64,000 nt of DNA from Cryptomeria japonica. Taxonomy: Eukaryota > Streptophyta > Pinopsida > Cupressales > Cupressaceae. The stretch is from positions 764,441,413 through 764,505,412 of the forward strand of contig NC_081414.1 of the NCBI RefSeq assembly GCF_030272615.1, given 5' to 3'. Below the pieces are notes generated by a model. That model made no database searches. It was not told where the DNA came from and saw only the letters and a program-made list of their open reading frames with translations. Made by a program: the position numbers and the translations under genes. Below are positions 1-10,535 of this stretch, one piece after another; position 1 is the first letter of the stretch; every line of letters starts with the position of its first letter.

Positions 1-1
1 G

Positions 2-1528
2 GAAATCCCGTGCGAGGTTCAGCAAGAAGCCCAACAGGAGGAGCCTCCACAAAAGAGAACAAGGACAGGACGGGAACATTCACCAGTCAGCTCCGCAAGC
101 GTACAAGAAGTAGAAATGTTCCCACATCCCGCAGGCCCACTTCCAGGGAATGTTCCAGCACCTGATATACTTAGCATCAATGCTTCACAGAGCCGTCATC
201 AGCCAAGAAGTCAGAGACAAGAAGTTTCCCCGCACCTAGAAGAGGTTCGCCAGGATAATTTCATAGAGACTATCTTTGGCGAATTGGAAGAGGAATCTCA
301 AGAACGGGAGCATGCAGAGGATTACAGCCATTCCATCCCCGTGCCAGATTGGTTGGTAGGCAGATTGGGAAATGAAGCAGGAAGGGAACCCAATCCTGCT
401 CAAGAATTAGAGGAATTATTGAAGAGGATGGATCAGCCACCAGAAAGAAAAGCCCCCCGGAAGTTTTCCAAGGTAGTCAAGGAAGAATCTGGAGCCCGGA
501 CCTTGCACATTGCTGAACCCGCGGTGGATAGGGATAGGAGTGAGATTAGGCAGGAAAATTACGTCATCAGGCAGGTGGATCTTGGCCATGCTTCCACCGG
601 TCAAGTAATGGGAGATTTCGACGATTCTTCCTTTGCCATGAAGGAGAAATTGCTGAAGTGAAAAGCAAAATGTAAGCGGCTGAAGGAGGAAAACGGACTT
701 CTATGCGAGTATGTCAGGAGTTTCAAGAAACCCCTCAGGGAAGCAGGTCCTTCATCCACTCCCCCTCCTTTCCTTCCCAAGGAAGTAATTGATGATGCAG
801 AACTTACAAAGGCAATGGCACAGAATTCCAGCGAATGGGTGGAAGATGTTTATGCTGAGACAGGGAAATTTGTAGAAGATCTAACTCAGCTCCATTCGAG
901 ATTCGTGGCCCTCCTGAATAGGTTGGAAATGGCAAAAGGACTATGGGAAGATGTTGATGTCTACCAAGATTTAACCATTTCCCGACTCAGGGCTCTGATG
1001 AGGACCCCAAGGCAAACACTGGTAGGCGGGAAAGTAATCGAGGAGAATGAAGCCTATGACTTTCCCCGATGGTTCTACGCCATCTGTTCAGGGAAGAACA
1101 CCCTTGATAAATTCAACATTGATTCCATCACCTTGAAGGAATCTATCAGAGGGATACAGGAAGAAATCCTCAGTGCCATGGAAGCTTTATTTTCAAGGAA
1201 ACTCAGCGATGGGGGAATAACAGTGAATTCCTTGAAATCCCAGTTGCATGATTTCTTCTTCGTCGGTTCGTTTCCCAAGGAACATTTTGCAAATGTTTCT
1301 TCATTCTCCGATATGATGAAGAAAACACAAGAAGCCATGGCGGATTGGGAAAGTTTCTTTTCCAGAAGTGAAGAGGAGATTGCCTTGATGGAATTCAACA
1401 TCGAGAATGTGCCAAGTGTCTCCATCGGAGAATTGGAGGCCGTCGTCGGTAGGTTCATTGCATACGCCATTAATGAGAGAGATAATGGTCGTCTGTTTTT
1501 GGACGAAAGTCTTTTGACTGAACAATAA
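2..1528 (+). pseudogene. Retroelement ORF ending just before a 3' LTR (one in-frame stop)
   Basis: A single frame is open from the window edge to 1528 except for one TGA at 659-661; the segments on both sides are in the same frame. The visible product is about 508 codons. The N-terminal half is polar and rich in E, Q, R and P. The part after the stop is highly charged and looks coiled-coil (KRLKEEN), followed by an alpha-helical region with WVEDVY and LWEDVDVYQDLT. I recognise no gag, protease, RT or integrase motif. It ends 27 bp before the inferred 3' LTR, so it is either the last ORF of a retroelement (env-like position) or the only ORF of a non-autonomous one. A similar arrangement is seen at 57768-64000 on the minus strand. 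Function unknown. Confidence 0.6.
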
Positions 1529-1555
1529 TGGCGTATTTATGGCTGAAGGGAACAT

Positions 1556-2678
1556 TGACTAGGCGCAGGACCAGTCAACGCATGCCGCCACAGGATAAGG
1601 GAATCTTCTTGCATGTCGTCCCCTCATAATGGTTTTATGACGGATTCTTCTTGCATGTCGCCGTCGCTTGGAGGGTGATGGGCATTTATGACGACGTCAA
1701 TTATATTCCGAGCATGATCATCATCATGGGCGCTATTTTAGGCCCTTTTAAAATTTATTGTAAGTGGGCATAATGGGTTATTTAATGCAAATTCCCACCT
1801 TGTTGCACCTTGAGTGGGGAATCTTTAGGGAAAACCCTAATTAGGGTTTTGCATGTAATCTGGGCTTTGAGGCCTATATAAGGGGGTGACCCCCTCATTT
1901 GTAAACAGGAGAGACTATCGTCAAAGATTGTTGCTAAGAGTTTTTGAAGCAAACACTTAATACATTGTTCAATTGTTGGTGTGTTCTTGTGTTGTTTTGG
2001 AACTCGCATGGTCTCGTTCTCTTCATAGATTAGATTTGTTTTCATGCTATTAGATGAATTGGATTTGATAGGATCGCTTGTTGCCAAATTCTTGCTCATA
2101 CTTTTGGTGTGCAGCTGATTGTTGCATACCGTGCAAAGTTAGTCTGAGCCTCGTTATATGTGTATGTTCAACTTCGATTGTTAGAAGAGATTGTTCTATT
2201 TGATGGTTTCTTTTGACGATTTGAAAATCTATAGCACTCCCCTTGAAGATTGCATCGCCTTCGTGTAAGTTGTGCTTTGCTGGCGAAGCGAAGTGCGGTT
2301 GGATTTTGCACAAGTTATCCCATCTCCTCGTTCCTAGGATTAGATTACCTTTAGTTTAGTTTCCCTCTGCCCTATTCCTATTTACTTTCTGCATATTTCA
2401 AAATCTAAAATCTAAAACTTAGAGCTTTATTGCAAATCATCCGCATCAATAAATTCTTGAGCTTGCACAAATTTCTTCGACATACGTAAGGCCCCCTTGG
2501 ATTACCAGCAATCATATCAGCCAACTGAGTCATATCTATAGCATAAAGGTACCTTGGAGTCGGTTGTCTGATTCTCCAACTATATCAGCATGCAATCGTA
2601 CTTTGATCAAGAGAGAGTGAAGTGACCGTTAGGCAACTTTATTTTGTGTTAGACGCGGTCATAAAAAACACGTCAACA
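1556..2678 (+). mobile_element. 3' LTR of the retroelement at the window start
   Basis: The right end is clear: it finishes with CACGTCAACA and the U5 block shared with the giant LTRs of this window (TTTATTTTGTGTT, then ATAAAAAACACGTCAACA). A palindromic telo-box AACCCTAATTAGGGTT lies at 1833-1848 and TATATAAGG at 1875-1883, followed by CTCATTTGTAAAC and the R-region phrase GATTGTTGCTAAGAG. The left end is inferred from the first TG after the purine-rich GAAGGGAACA and is less certain. At about 1.1 kb it is much shorter than the giant LTRs and lacks a long U3 array; only a short duplicated ATTCTTCTTGCATGTCG-like phrase is seen near 1600-1660. GGTAG follows at 2679-2683; the other end is outside the window. 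Confidence 0.65.
1833..1883 (+). promoter_or_regulatory. LTR promoter: palindromic telo-box and TATA box
   Basis: AACCCTAATTAGGGTT (1833-1848) lies 26 bp upstream of TATATAAGG (1875-1883). The same pair occurs in the giant LTRs, which suggests a shared U3 core promoter. AAACCCTAA telo-boxes are known cis-elements of plant promoters; here the site is a perfect inverted repeat. Confidence 0.65.
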
Positions 2679-3167
2679 GGTAGGTACATTTTATTATTTT
2701 TAAGTGACTTTTTAATTATTTTATTTTTATGCAGAAATTGTTGCCAAGCTTGTAAATAAACATCTTTTTCATTGAATTAATGGTTAAACGTGTTGTTTCT
2801 TCTACATATTGCATGGTTTCTCATTGTACCCTCATGTTAGATGAAGTTCATTGATTGTGATGGAGTAATGTGTGGATGTTGATACTTCCTTAGTTCATAC
2901 TATTTGTGGTTGGATGACTTTCAATTACAGTGCAGAGTTATCCTGAACCTTAAAATTTGCTAAGATCAATTGTGGATATGTTTATTCATGTTGCGCTAGT
3001 GTATTGGGTATTTGGGTGAATGATTCATGGCATGAAAACCTTTCATTTCCTTGGAAGATTGCATCGGTTTTGTGTAGTTGTTGGCAACATAGTGAAGCAA
3101 AGCTTGGCTAAGGAACGTGTGTGTCCTAGAATGATCCAATGCTATCATTGATTTTAGGAGTAGATTA

Positions 3168-4016
3168 TGTTAGTTTTTAGTGATCAGATTAGCAGTGTAG
3201 AACAGAAAATCAGAATGCAAAGTAAATCATACACATAACACACATGTACCCTAGGAAAACCTCCCTCTTGGAGGAAAAACCCAACAACCAAAGATCTCAG
3301 ATCTGATTAGATTAGGTATAGCAGCAGATTACAATACTGCCCTTCTAGGGCATACAAAGAACCTATCTGAATCACAGTTCAGGTCAAATTTGAACAATCG
3401 CCTAGATTGTTGATTACAGATCATGTGAGGGAGTTCGCTTGCCCTAGAACAGATGTAGCACAGCCTGAAGTAACTTCAGCAGCATTGGAGCAGGTTCGGC
3501 AGCCTTGGGGCAAGCTCGGCAGACCTAGGAGAAGGTTTGGCAAACCTAGGAAGATGTTCACCCAGCTAGAAGACAATTTCGCTGACTTCAGAATGTAGTT
3601 CGCTAATCTTTTGGAGCAGAACAGATCGCATTAAGGCAGATGATATTCGCTTATGTTATATGACTTGTGACCTCAAGTCACTTCCTTTATATACATACCC
3701 TTAACCCTTATGCTTAGGTCAGCTTGGCACCAAATTACAAATTCACAAGTTACATTATAGGGTCAGACCCATTTATAACCACAAGTTACATTCACCATTA
3801 TAGGGTCAGACCAATATCACAAGTTACATCAGTTAGGACCTGACCAATAACACTTTCCAAGTTACATATTAATAGGTCCTGACCTATTGAATTTACAAGT
3901 TACACAATATCCCAGATAGGCCGATACACAATAAATTTTAAGGCCGAAGGCTACATTAAAATTTACCAAGCTAGGTCGGCCCAATCAAGGGATACGACCT
4001 AGCTACATTTTCAACA
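3168..4016 (-). mobile_element. Solo LTR, 849 bp, a different family
   Basis: On the plus strand it runs from TGTTAGTTTTTAG to ATTTTCAACA and is flanked by a perfect 5 bp duplication GATTA (3163-3167 and 4017-4021). Read on the minus strand it starts TGTTGAAAATGTAGC and has TATATAAAG (3685-3693), so it is in minus orientation. There is no internal region, so it is a solo LTR. It interrupts the LTR remnant at 2679-4307. A short ORF at 3407-3598 is not convincing. Confidence 0.85.
3720..3930 (-). repeat. Tandem palindromic units in the U3 of the 849 bp LTR
   Basis: About five iterations of ACAAGTTACAT each followed by a small inverted repeat such as GGGTCAGACCC or TAGGTCCTGACCTA, spaced about 40-45 bp. 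In minus orientation they lie upstream of the TATA box, the same position as the arrays in the giant LTRs, although the LTR ends are unrelated. Confidence 0.7.
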
Positions 4017-4307
4017 GATTAGATTTCTCTAAACCCTCATCCTTTTTATCTTTTTTCAAATCAAGTAAATCTCCATGTTCCAACCACATTCAAGCAAGAG
4101 TTCATGTATAATGTAAGCCCCTTTGTGATTCCAGCAATATCACATCAAACCATTGAGCTTATCCACATGTCAAGAACTTACATTTGGAACCTTGGAGTCA
4201 CCTCAAGTGATCACTTAGTTCATCATTTAAGGAAATTTTGTTAAAGAGAGCATAAGATACCTTGGTATTTTATTCTGTGTATGAAGTGCATAAAAAACAC
4301 ATCAACA

Positions 4308-5246
4308 ATGCCTTAAGCAAATAGATAGCAGTGAGATGAATCTAAGTTGTTTAATTTTCCCTGCTACTTATTAAATTTTTCTTGTTGATCTGAGAAGAGG
4401 AGCACAAAGCACAAAAGCAACAAAGAGAAAGATGAAAAATTAGAAGTTGGACCTAGGCTTTGTACTGTAATTATTTATTGTGAAACAAAGCAAGTATTTT
4501 GATTTATGTTAGTTTTATGTAATTATTCAAGTATGGAAAAGACAGAACTATAATAATGATTTCTTATTGTTTTGTATTCTTTATTTTGTTTTGCATAATA
4601 AATTGCATCATGACTAATTAAAAAGATGGATATATATTAATGTAATTGTGTAGTGTTTCTGTAATGGTCATTTGGTTAGTTTGTTTAGAATATTTCCTTT
4701 TCATAGTTTGATTTTATTTAGAATGCTTCTTTTCAGTCTTTCATTTCTGTTTTAGAAACTTTGCTTGTAATTGCTTATTTAAGGAGCCTTTGTCTCCTTT
4801 GTTAATACAACATCAAATTATCATTTCCATATATACCCAAGCAAGTTATGATTTCACATTTCCGTATCTTTCTTTTTGCATACATGTTGCATATGGATTC
4901 AACTGTAAGCTATGGCACAACGTACATCTTTCCGATGACTTTTTTCCTACTTGAACTGATACCTTTATCACAAGATTACCCCTAATTAGTGTGAACATCT
5001 TTAGAGCTTTCTTCAATGAGCATATCTTTTGTTACCCTCCTATTTAATATACATGAGGTTTTCTTAGTCCATTATATTGTAAGGAAAAGTTTGAAGAAAA
5101 TTGTGTTTGTTATTCACCACTGTTTTGGATCACACTCCCCATGAGCCATCATTTGCTCTCATCTTGCTAGTGGATAAATGGAGTGTGATCTGAAAGGTTT
5201 ATGAATAACAAAATACACGAAGTATTTTCAAGAAGCTCTTACTTAT
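4308..5246. other. Non-coding stretch left of the LINE
   Basis: No convincing gene. 4780-4830 has a TATTTAAGG box followed by a CCTTTGTCTCC phrase that resembles an LTR core promoter, but no LTR ends could be fixed. The rest is AT-rich. It lies inside the presumed last intron of the minus-strand phosphoglycerate mutase-like gene. Confidence 0.4.
5109..5210. repeat. Imperfect hairpin, MITE- or pre-miRNA-like
   Basis: About 102 bp begin with TGTTATTCA and end with the reverse complement TGAATAACA. Inside them GGATCACACTCC pairs with GGAGTGTGATC. The arms are about 31 nt with roughly eight mismatches and the loop is about 40 nt. The fold could be a short foldback transposon or a plant microRNA precursor; nothing seen here separates the two. 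Confidence 0.5.
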
Positions 5247-5262
5247 AAAATTCATACTCTGC
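5247..5262. repeat. Left target-site duplication of the LINE
   Basis: AAAATTCATACTCTGC, repeated exactly at 20278-20293 after the poly-A tail of the LINE. The first four A bases are ambiguous with the tail, so at least 12 bp are informative. Confidence 0.85.
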
Positions 5263-5689
5263 TTGCGATTCGAGCCTTCTGAAACGTATTTTTATGATAT
5301 GCAGGAGATGGAGTGTGCGCGAGTGTTGCAGGTCCGAGCTAGGGCATCCGAGCCCTAGCCCGTGGGGGGTTTGTGTTGGGCTGTGCGAAGAGGGGGGGTT
5401 TGTTTTTTGCTTTCGTGGGGTGTGGTGGCTTCTGCAGAGGAGATCGGTGGCTGGTGGCAGGGAGGACTGCGAGGTGGCGTTGGGTTGAGAGCTGGAGCGA
5501 GGTGTGCAAGGAGTCTGGAGTTTAGCGGCAGCGGAGGGAGGAGGTTGTGGGGTGTGGAGGGTTGTGGTCGTTCTCTCCCCGTAACAGAGTTTGGGTGGAG
5601 TGTGGGGTTTGGGAGGAGTGTTCAGTAGGTAGGGTTTTGGGGTGTGGGTTTTATTTTATTTTATTTGTGTCTAACCCTTCTCCTTAGTG
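5263..5689 (+). promoter_or_regulatory. G-rich 5' UTR and presumed internal promoter of the LINE
   Basis: GC-rich in contrast to the AT-rich flanks, with many GGGG/GGGGG runs on the plus strand (for example 5365-5420 and 5560-5645) that could form G-quadruplexes. The first ORF1 ATG is at 5690. L1 elements carry an internal promoter in this region; that role is inferred. Confidence 0.55.
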
Positions 5690-6146
5690 ATGTCGGTTGT
5701 TGGGGGAGAGGCCTCGGGGTACTCACCCGGTATGGATTTTCGAGGTGCGTTGGGCACGAAATCCCCATCCCAAGGTATCAAGACCTTCGATAATGATCTC
5801 TTTGTTTCGGATTCAAGGTTTACTAGGGTAGGTTTGTTCGATGGCTCTCGAATTTCAAAGATTAATGGTTGTCTTGAGAGATGCAAAGAGTAGCCGAAAT
5901 TGGTAATTCTACCTGAGATGATTGTTGAAGATGTTGAATATTTCTCAAAGCACTCGTTATACTGCATTTTTTTGAGGAAGAGGGTTTCTCTACAGTTTTT
6001 GGAGAATTGGGCTCAGAGGACTTGGGCGTCGAAAGGGGAAATGGATGTTATGTTGTTAGCAAACAATTACTTCATGGTCACTTTTAATTGCATGGATGAT
6101 CGCAATCGGGTCTTTGAGGGAGGCCCATATTTTTATAACTAGGTGG

Positions 6147-6151
6147 GGTTG
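6147..6151. repeat. 5 bp target duplication GGTTG (left copy)
   Basis: GGTTG here and at 10536-10540 exactly flank the TG...CA element 6152-10535. Removing one copy restores the LINE ORF1 frame. Confidence 0.9.
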
Positions 6152-7039
6152 TGTTGACGTGTATTTTGTACACTATCAAACACAGAATAAAATACCCAAG
6201 GGTACCTTATCCTCTCTTGAATAAAGCCTCTGATTGCTGAAGATGTCGCGAAAAAGGATCAATCAGGATGACTCCAAGGTTCTTCGATGTAGGATCTCTA
6301 CGTGTGGATAAGCTCTCTGTGGTATGATGTGATTTGTTGGAATCACAAGGGGACTTACACTTGATGCCTGAACTTCTGATTTGCTTTGAATATTGCTGGA
6401 ACACAGGCTCTTACTAGCTTTGACTTGAAAAAAGGAAAAAAGATGAGGGCGAGGAAAAGATCTAATCCTAGCACTAAGAATGTAAGAGCAATGAATGATC
6501 TTTGATGAAATTTTAACTAAGTCTTGTTTTGACATCCCAAAACCATCTCCACAAGGTTAGTGCGATCTTCGAAGGAAAGCTTTATGATGTTCAAATCATC
6601 ACTGCAGGCATAGACACCATCAGGTTGATGCATATCAATGAAGAAGCGACAATTGAAGTTAAGCTTAAGCTGAATGATTCCAGTTGACTACGCAAGGCAA
6701 GTCTACAATCAACAAACTGCTAGTAGTATGGATATACGAATTTCACCATCAATCAAGCACATTTCTTCCACTCATCTAATAACATGAAATCAAATATGAG
6801 AAGTATAAAGACCATGCAAATTGTCGAATCGACCCATAAATTTCACTATTTCTTCAATGAAGTTACAAGTCTTTTACAACAACATCTTGGCAACAATCTT
6901 TGCCTTCTCTCTCTACTCTACTTTAATTGCTATTCTATCAACTAGCTAATCACCTTCTAACTACTCTCTATCTATCTTCTAACTGCTTCCAACTATATCT
7001 CTTATCTCTCTATTCCTTTTACAAAATGAAGAGTCGGGG

Positions 7040-7128
7040 TTTATATAGTGCCCATAATACAATTCGATGGCTGAGATCAATTCGAGATCAATGGCCAAGA
7101 TTCAACAATGAAAACCCTAATTAGGGTT
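7040..7128 (-). promoter_or_regulatory. LTR 1 core promoter: TATA box and telo-box palindrome
   Basis: Minus-strand TATATAAA at 7040-7047 with AACCCTAATTAGGGTT 65 bp upstream (7113-7128). The same arrangement is found in the sister LTRs. Confidence 0.65.
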
Positions 7129-8429
7129 TGTTACAACCATTACATAACATTTAATGCTTGACCAATGAAATAATTGTATTGCTTGGACACATGTCCTCTC
7201 TGAAAATTCCACCAATGGATAGCTGGGGTAGGTACATCGGAGTTTGTGCCACCTTCCATGAGTTAGGTACGTTGAATCTGGACATGCTGAGGTGGACCAA
7301 TCCAACTGGAGAAGTGATGACTAGGATGCCACCTCGTCTGACACTTGTAACTTGGTAGATATTCAACTTGATGTTGTTGAGAAGCTAGCTTTAACTAATT
7401 CATCTGGAACTATTTGCTTCTTCAACGAACCCTTTGCTCTGACTCCTTTTGTCTTTGATGTGCAGGATGTTGATGTACCTCGCCTTGGAATGCTGGATTG
7501 GAAGAGGTTGCCTTTGTTGATGTTTGATCGAACAAGGTCGTCCTTGTCGATGCTAGGCTGGAGGAGGTCGCCCTTGTCCTTGCTTGATCGTCCTTGATGA
7601 GAACCTGCCGACTTGTAGATCCTCCGGGCTTTGGATTCGCCATCTTGATACCTACACAACATTTCAAAATTAGTAATATATCTTGAAGTGTAGAAATTAG
7701 GATTCAAAAGGAAGATTTAAGATTTTAATTAGGAAACTTCATGATAAATCTTGAGTTATCATTTCCTAATTAACCATGTAATTTTCAAAAACTTGGAGTT
7801 CAAAATTCAAAATCTCAACATTGGGACTAGGATGATCTTGCCATACCTCCACTTGAGAATTAATTCTAAAAAATGATGCAAAAATAGGGTGAATTTTGGC
7901 TAGGCGAAATATAGATCAAAGTCCTTCCTTTAGCAAAATGCGTCTCCTTTAGTCTTCTCAAGCATCAATTCCACCACCTTTAGTCTTCAACACTTCAGAT
8001 AATTCGCTCCAAATAGGCTAGCTTTCGCACCTCCTTCCTTGCTCCTCAAATCGCACTTTAAGTAATGAATGAATGACGATTAAAATTGTTTAAAACAACC
8101 CTATTATACAAGGCACTCACCATTTCACCTCCCCATAGGCCGACTTGGCAAAAAAGGCCAAAAAATAAATAAATTTGCAAAAACAAGAGGCCGACCTAAT
8201 AAAATGGATAAAAATAATACTTCAAGCGCCCCATTTTCGATTTTAATTTAATAAAAATTAATTTTAAATGCCCTTCTAATAAAAAATCGATTTTTTTAAG
8301 GCCTAAAATCAATTTATTAAATGCCAATTTAATTTAATTTTTTCAAATATTTCGAAGTTGGCAATTTGGCATCTCATGTGATTTGGAGGATATCAACATT
8401 GGGATATTGCAAAATAAAGAATGCACATG

Positions 8430-10160
8430 TTAAGCGCTCTGGTCCCTTGGAGAGGGACGGGAGCACTTTTTCATTTTTAGGCTAGGATTCTCAATTTTTG
8501 AAGTCAAACCTTTGTTCACCATGCTTTAGAAGATTCTTCCCATCTCATACAACGTTGCCTTAGCATAATCTCAGAGGGAATTTGTTGTTTTCAAAAAAAA
8601 GTGGGACGATCCTTCAGTGAGGTACGGGAGCACTTTTGAGTCCATTGCATGAATTCTTGATCATATTAATCTTCAATTTACCCTCAAGGCGTAGAATATC
8701 ACATTTCACACCATCTTGAGCCTTGGTAAAAAATATCATTTCAAAATGCAAGGTAAATGGTCATATTTGGAAAAAGTGGCACGGTCCTTCAGTGAGGGAT
8801 GGGAGCACTTTTGCCAGTTGTCGTCAAAATTTGCAACTCTTGCATCTCAATTCAACTTCAAGGCATTTTAAACACTTTTTCAAACTTGCGCCTTGGTCTC
8901 AATTCTTCCAAAATTGGTGAGAAAGGCAAGATAATATGTTAAGTGCTCTGGTCCTTTGGTGAGGGACGGGAGCACTTTTAAAAAAGTGGGACGGTCCTTC
9001 AGTGAGGGACGGGAGCACTTTTGCAATTACAAGCCAATTCGTCCTTTGCTAGTCTTCCAAATTATCTTCAATGGATGAATCTTGCCCTCCTTCATTCATT
9101 TCAATCACGCAACTTGCCTTGCCTTTGCCAGAAATCTGTATTTTTAGATAAAGTGGGATGGTCCTTCAGTGAGGGACGGGAGCACTTTTAAAAAAGTGGG
9201 ACGATCCTTCGGTGAGGGACGGGAGCACTTTTCTCATCTTGGCGTACCCTTTTGTTCTTTAAATCTCTCAATTGCGTCCAAGGCATAAAACATCATTCGT
9301 CTTTCCCATCCAAGTCAAGTGTTATCATAAAATATCGAACAATGAAGAGAAACTTGAAAAAGTGGGATGGTCCTTCAGTGAGGGACGGGAGCACTTTTTG
9401 TCTTGGTCCCTTGGTGAGGGACGGGAGCACTTTTTGACTTCTTGGCATACTTCTCTGTCTTTTAAACCTTCGATCGTGGTTAAGGCATAAAACACCCTTT
9501 CTCCCTCTTATCCAAGTCAAGTTTTGCCATAAAATATCGAATAATGATGAGAAACTTGAAAAAGTGGGATGGTCCTTCAGTGAGGGACGGGAGCACTTTT
9601 TGTCATTTGGGTTGATTTACTCTTTTGTAGACTGCTTAAATTATATTCAATGGACAAAACATGCTTCCCTTAACCTCTTCAAATCATAAAATCACCTTAA
9701 CCTTGCAAAGATAGTGCAAATTTGAAAAAAGTGGCACGGTCCTTCAGTGAGGGACGGGAGCACTTTTGAAAAAGTGGGATGGTCCTTCGGTGAGGGACGG
9801 GAGCGCTTTTCCTTCTACCTTCAAAATTCACCAATTTTGTGCCTTCAAAATCTTCAAAAGTATCAAGTCATGTCCAATTATCATTCCGGAAGACCCTGCA
9901 CAAAACAAAATAGAAAAGTCAGTGACAAATAAGAATAAAATAACATTTGTGCTCTGGTCCCTTGGAGAGGGACGGGAGCACTTTTGTCCTTTCTGGCTAA
10001 AATATTCAAAATTTAGGTCTCCAATCATTTCACAAGGCAGAGTTAGGTCATCTTCAAGGCCAGGAATCAGTTAGCAAGCTCTCGCAAAACAAGAAATTGC
10101 ACTTAGAATGAAATTCACCCTGGGCCTCCGGTGAAGGACAGGAGCACTTTCTCTATTTCA
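8430..10160 (-). repeat. U3 satellite of LTR 1: about 14 palindromic units
   Basis: About 14 copies of a ~40 bp motif, on the plus strand AAGTGGGACGGTCC-TTCA-GTGAGGGACGGGAGCACTTT. The ends (AAGTG/CACTT) and the inner GGTCC/GGGAC parts are complementary, so each unit can fold. They begin near 8433, 8601, 8775, 8941, 8984, 9150, 9196, 9358, 9402, 9560, 9729, 9773, 9949 and 10117. Spacing alternates between about 40 bp pairs and about 160 bp. The spacers are themselves weakly repeated (CAAGGCATAAAACATC-like). None of the other LTRs carries this motif. Confidence 0.92.
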
Positions 10161-10489
10161 GGCATCATCTTGCTTCCGAATTTTGATCAAAATTTACCTA
10201 GGCAAGAATATACAATTTCATCTTCAAAATGCTAACACTTAGACAAAATTTGAATTTTCCCTCAAAAAACCCTGACTAGACCTAACCTGAGACATATCTG
10301 ACTTCCTGATAGACTCACCTTAATAATCAACCCTCGGGAGGACGCTTAGTAACTTTCAAAATTTGACTGGACTCAGCTTGAAAAATATCCAAAAGAAACC
10401 CCTAAGGCTTAGCCCTAGCCCAGACAGACAACTCACTCATTCAAAACCCTAAAAGCAGAGAGAAGAACAGGCAAAACAAAAGCGAAAAG

Positions 10490-10535
10490 AGGGGGTCCCC
10501 ATTTAAATGGGGCGATGTGTGAAAACGTCACAACA
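10490..10535 (-). repeat. Conserved U3 start of LTR 1 with a palindrome
   Basis: Plus-strand GGTCCCCATTTAAATGGGGCG then ATGTGTGAAAACGTCACAACA. CCCCATTTAAATGGGG is a perfect 16 bp palindrome. The block is the 5' end of the LTR family and recurs at 14334, 24569, 27810-27856 and 41755-41803. Confidence 0.85.

Larger units (their letters stand above)
2679..4307 (+). mobile_element. Remnant of a giant-LTR family copy (R/U5 part)
   Basis: From about 2730 the sequence parallels the R/U5 of the LTR ending at 30824 (GTTGCCAAGCTTGTAAATAAACATC, then the CATGGTTTCTCATTGTACCCTCATG phrase) and it ends with TTTTATTCTGTG ... AACACATCAACA at 4307. Its U3 would lie left of the retroelement that occupies 1-2678, which apparently inserted into it. 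It is further split by a solo LTR at 3168-4016. No right-hand target duplication can be tested because the left end is outside the window. Confidence 0.65.
6152..10535 (-). mobile_element. Giant solo LTR 1 (4,384 bp)
   Basis: On the plus strand it runs from TGTTGACGTG to CGTCACAACA between GGTTG duplications. On its own (minus) strand it starts TGTTGTGACG, followed by the CCCCATTTAAATGGGG palindrome and the U3 repeat array. The telo-box palindrome is at 7113-7128 and TATATAAA at 7040-7047. Then come the R/U5 phrase TTGTTGCCAAGATGTTG and the conserved U5 end (TTTTATTCTGTGTTTGATAG ... CAACA). No gag-pol and no second LTR are present, so it is a solo LTR or an LTR-sized non-autonomous element. 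It lies in LINE ORF1. ORFs inside it (7352-7707, 9252-9520, 9747-10074) are products of the repeat array. Confidence 0.92.

Noticed and set aside
5294-5628. ORFs at the start of the LINE
   Set aside because: They arise from the G-rich 5' UTR and encode low-complexity G/W/R-rich peptides.
9252-10074. Short ORFs in the LTR 1 repeat array
   Set aside because: They are the repeat unit read in frame (VRDGSTF-like repeats) and have no start context or family.
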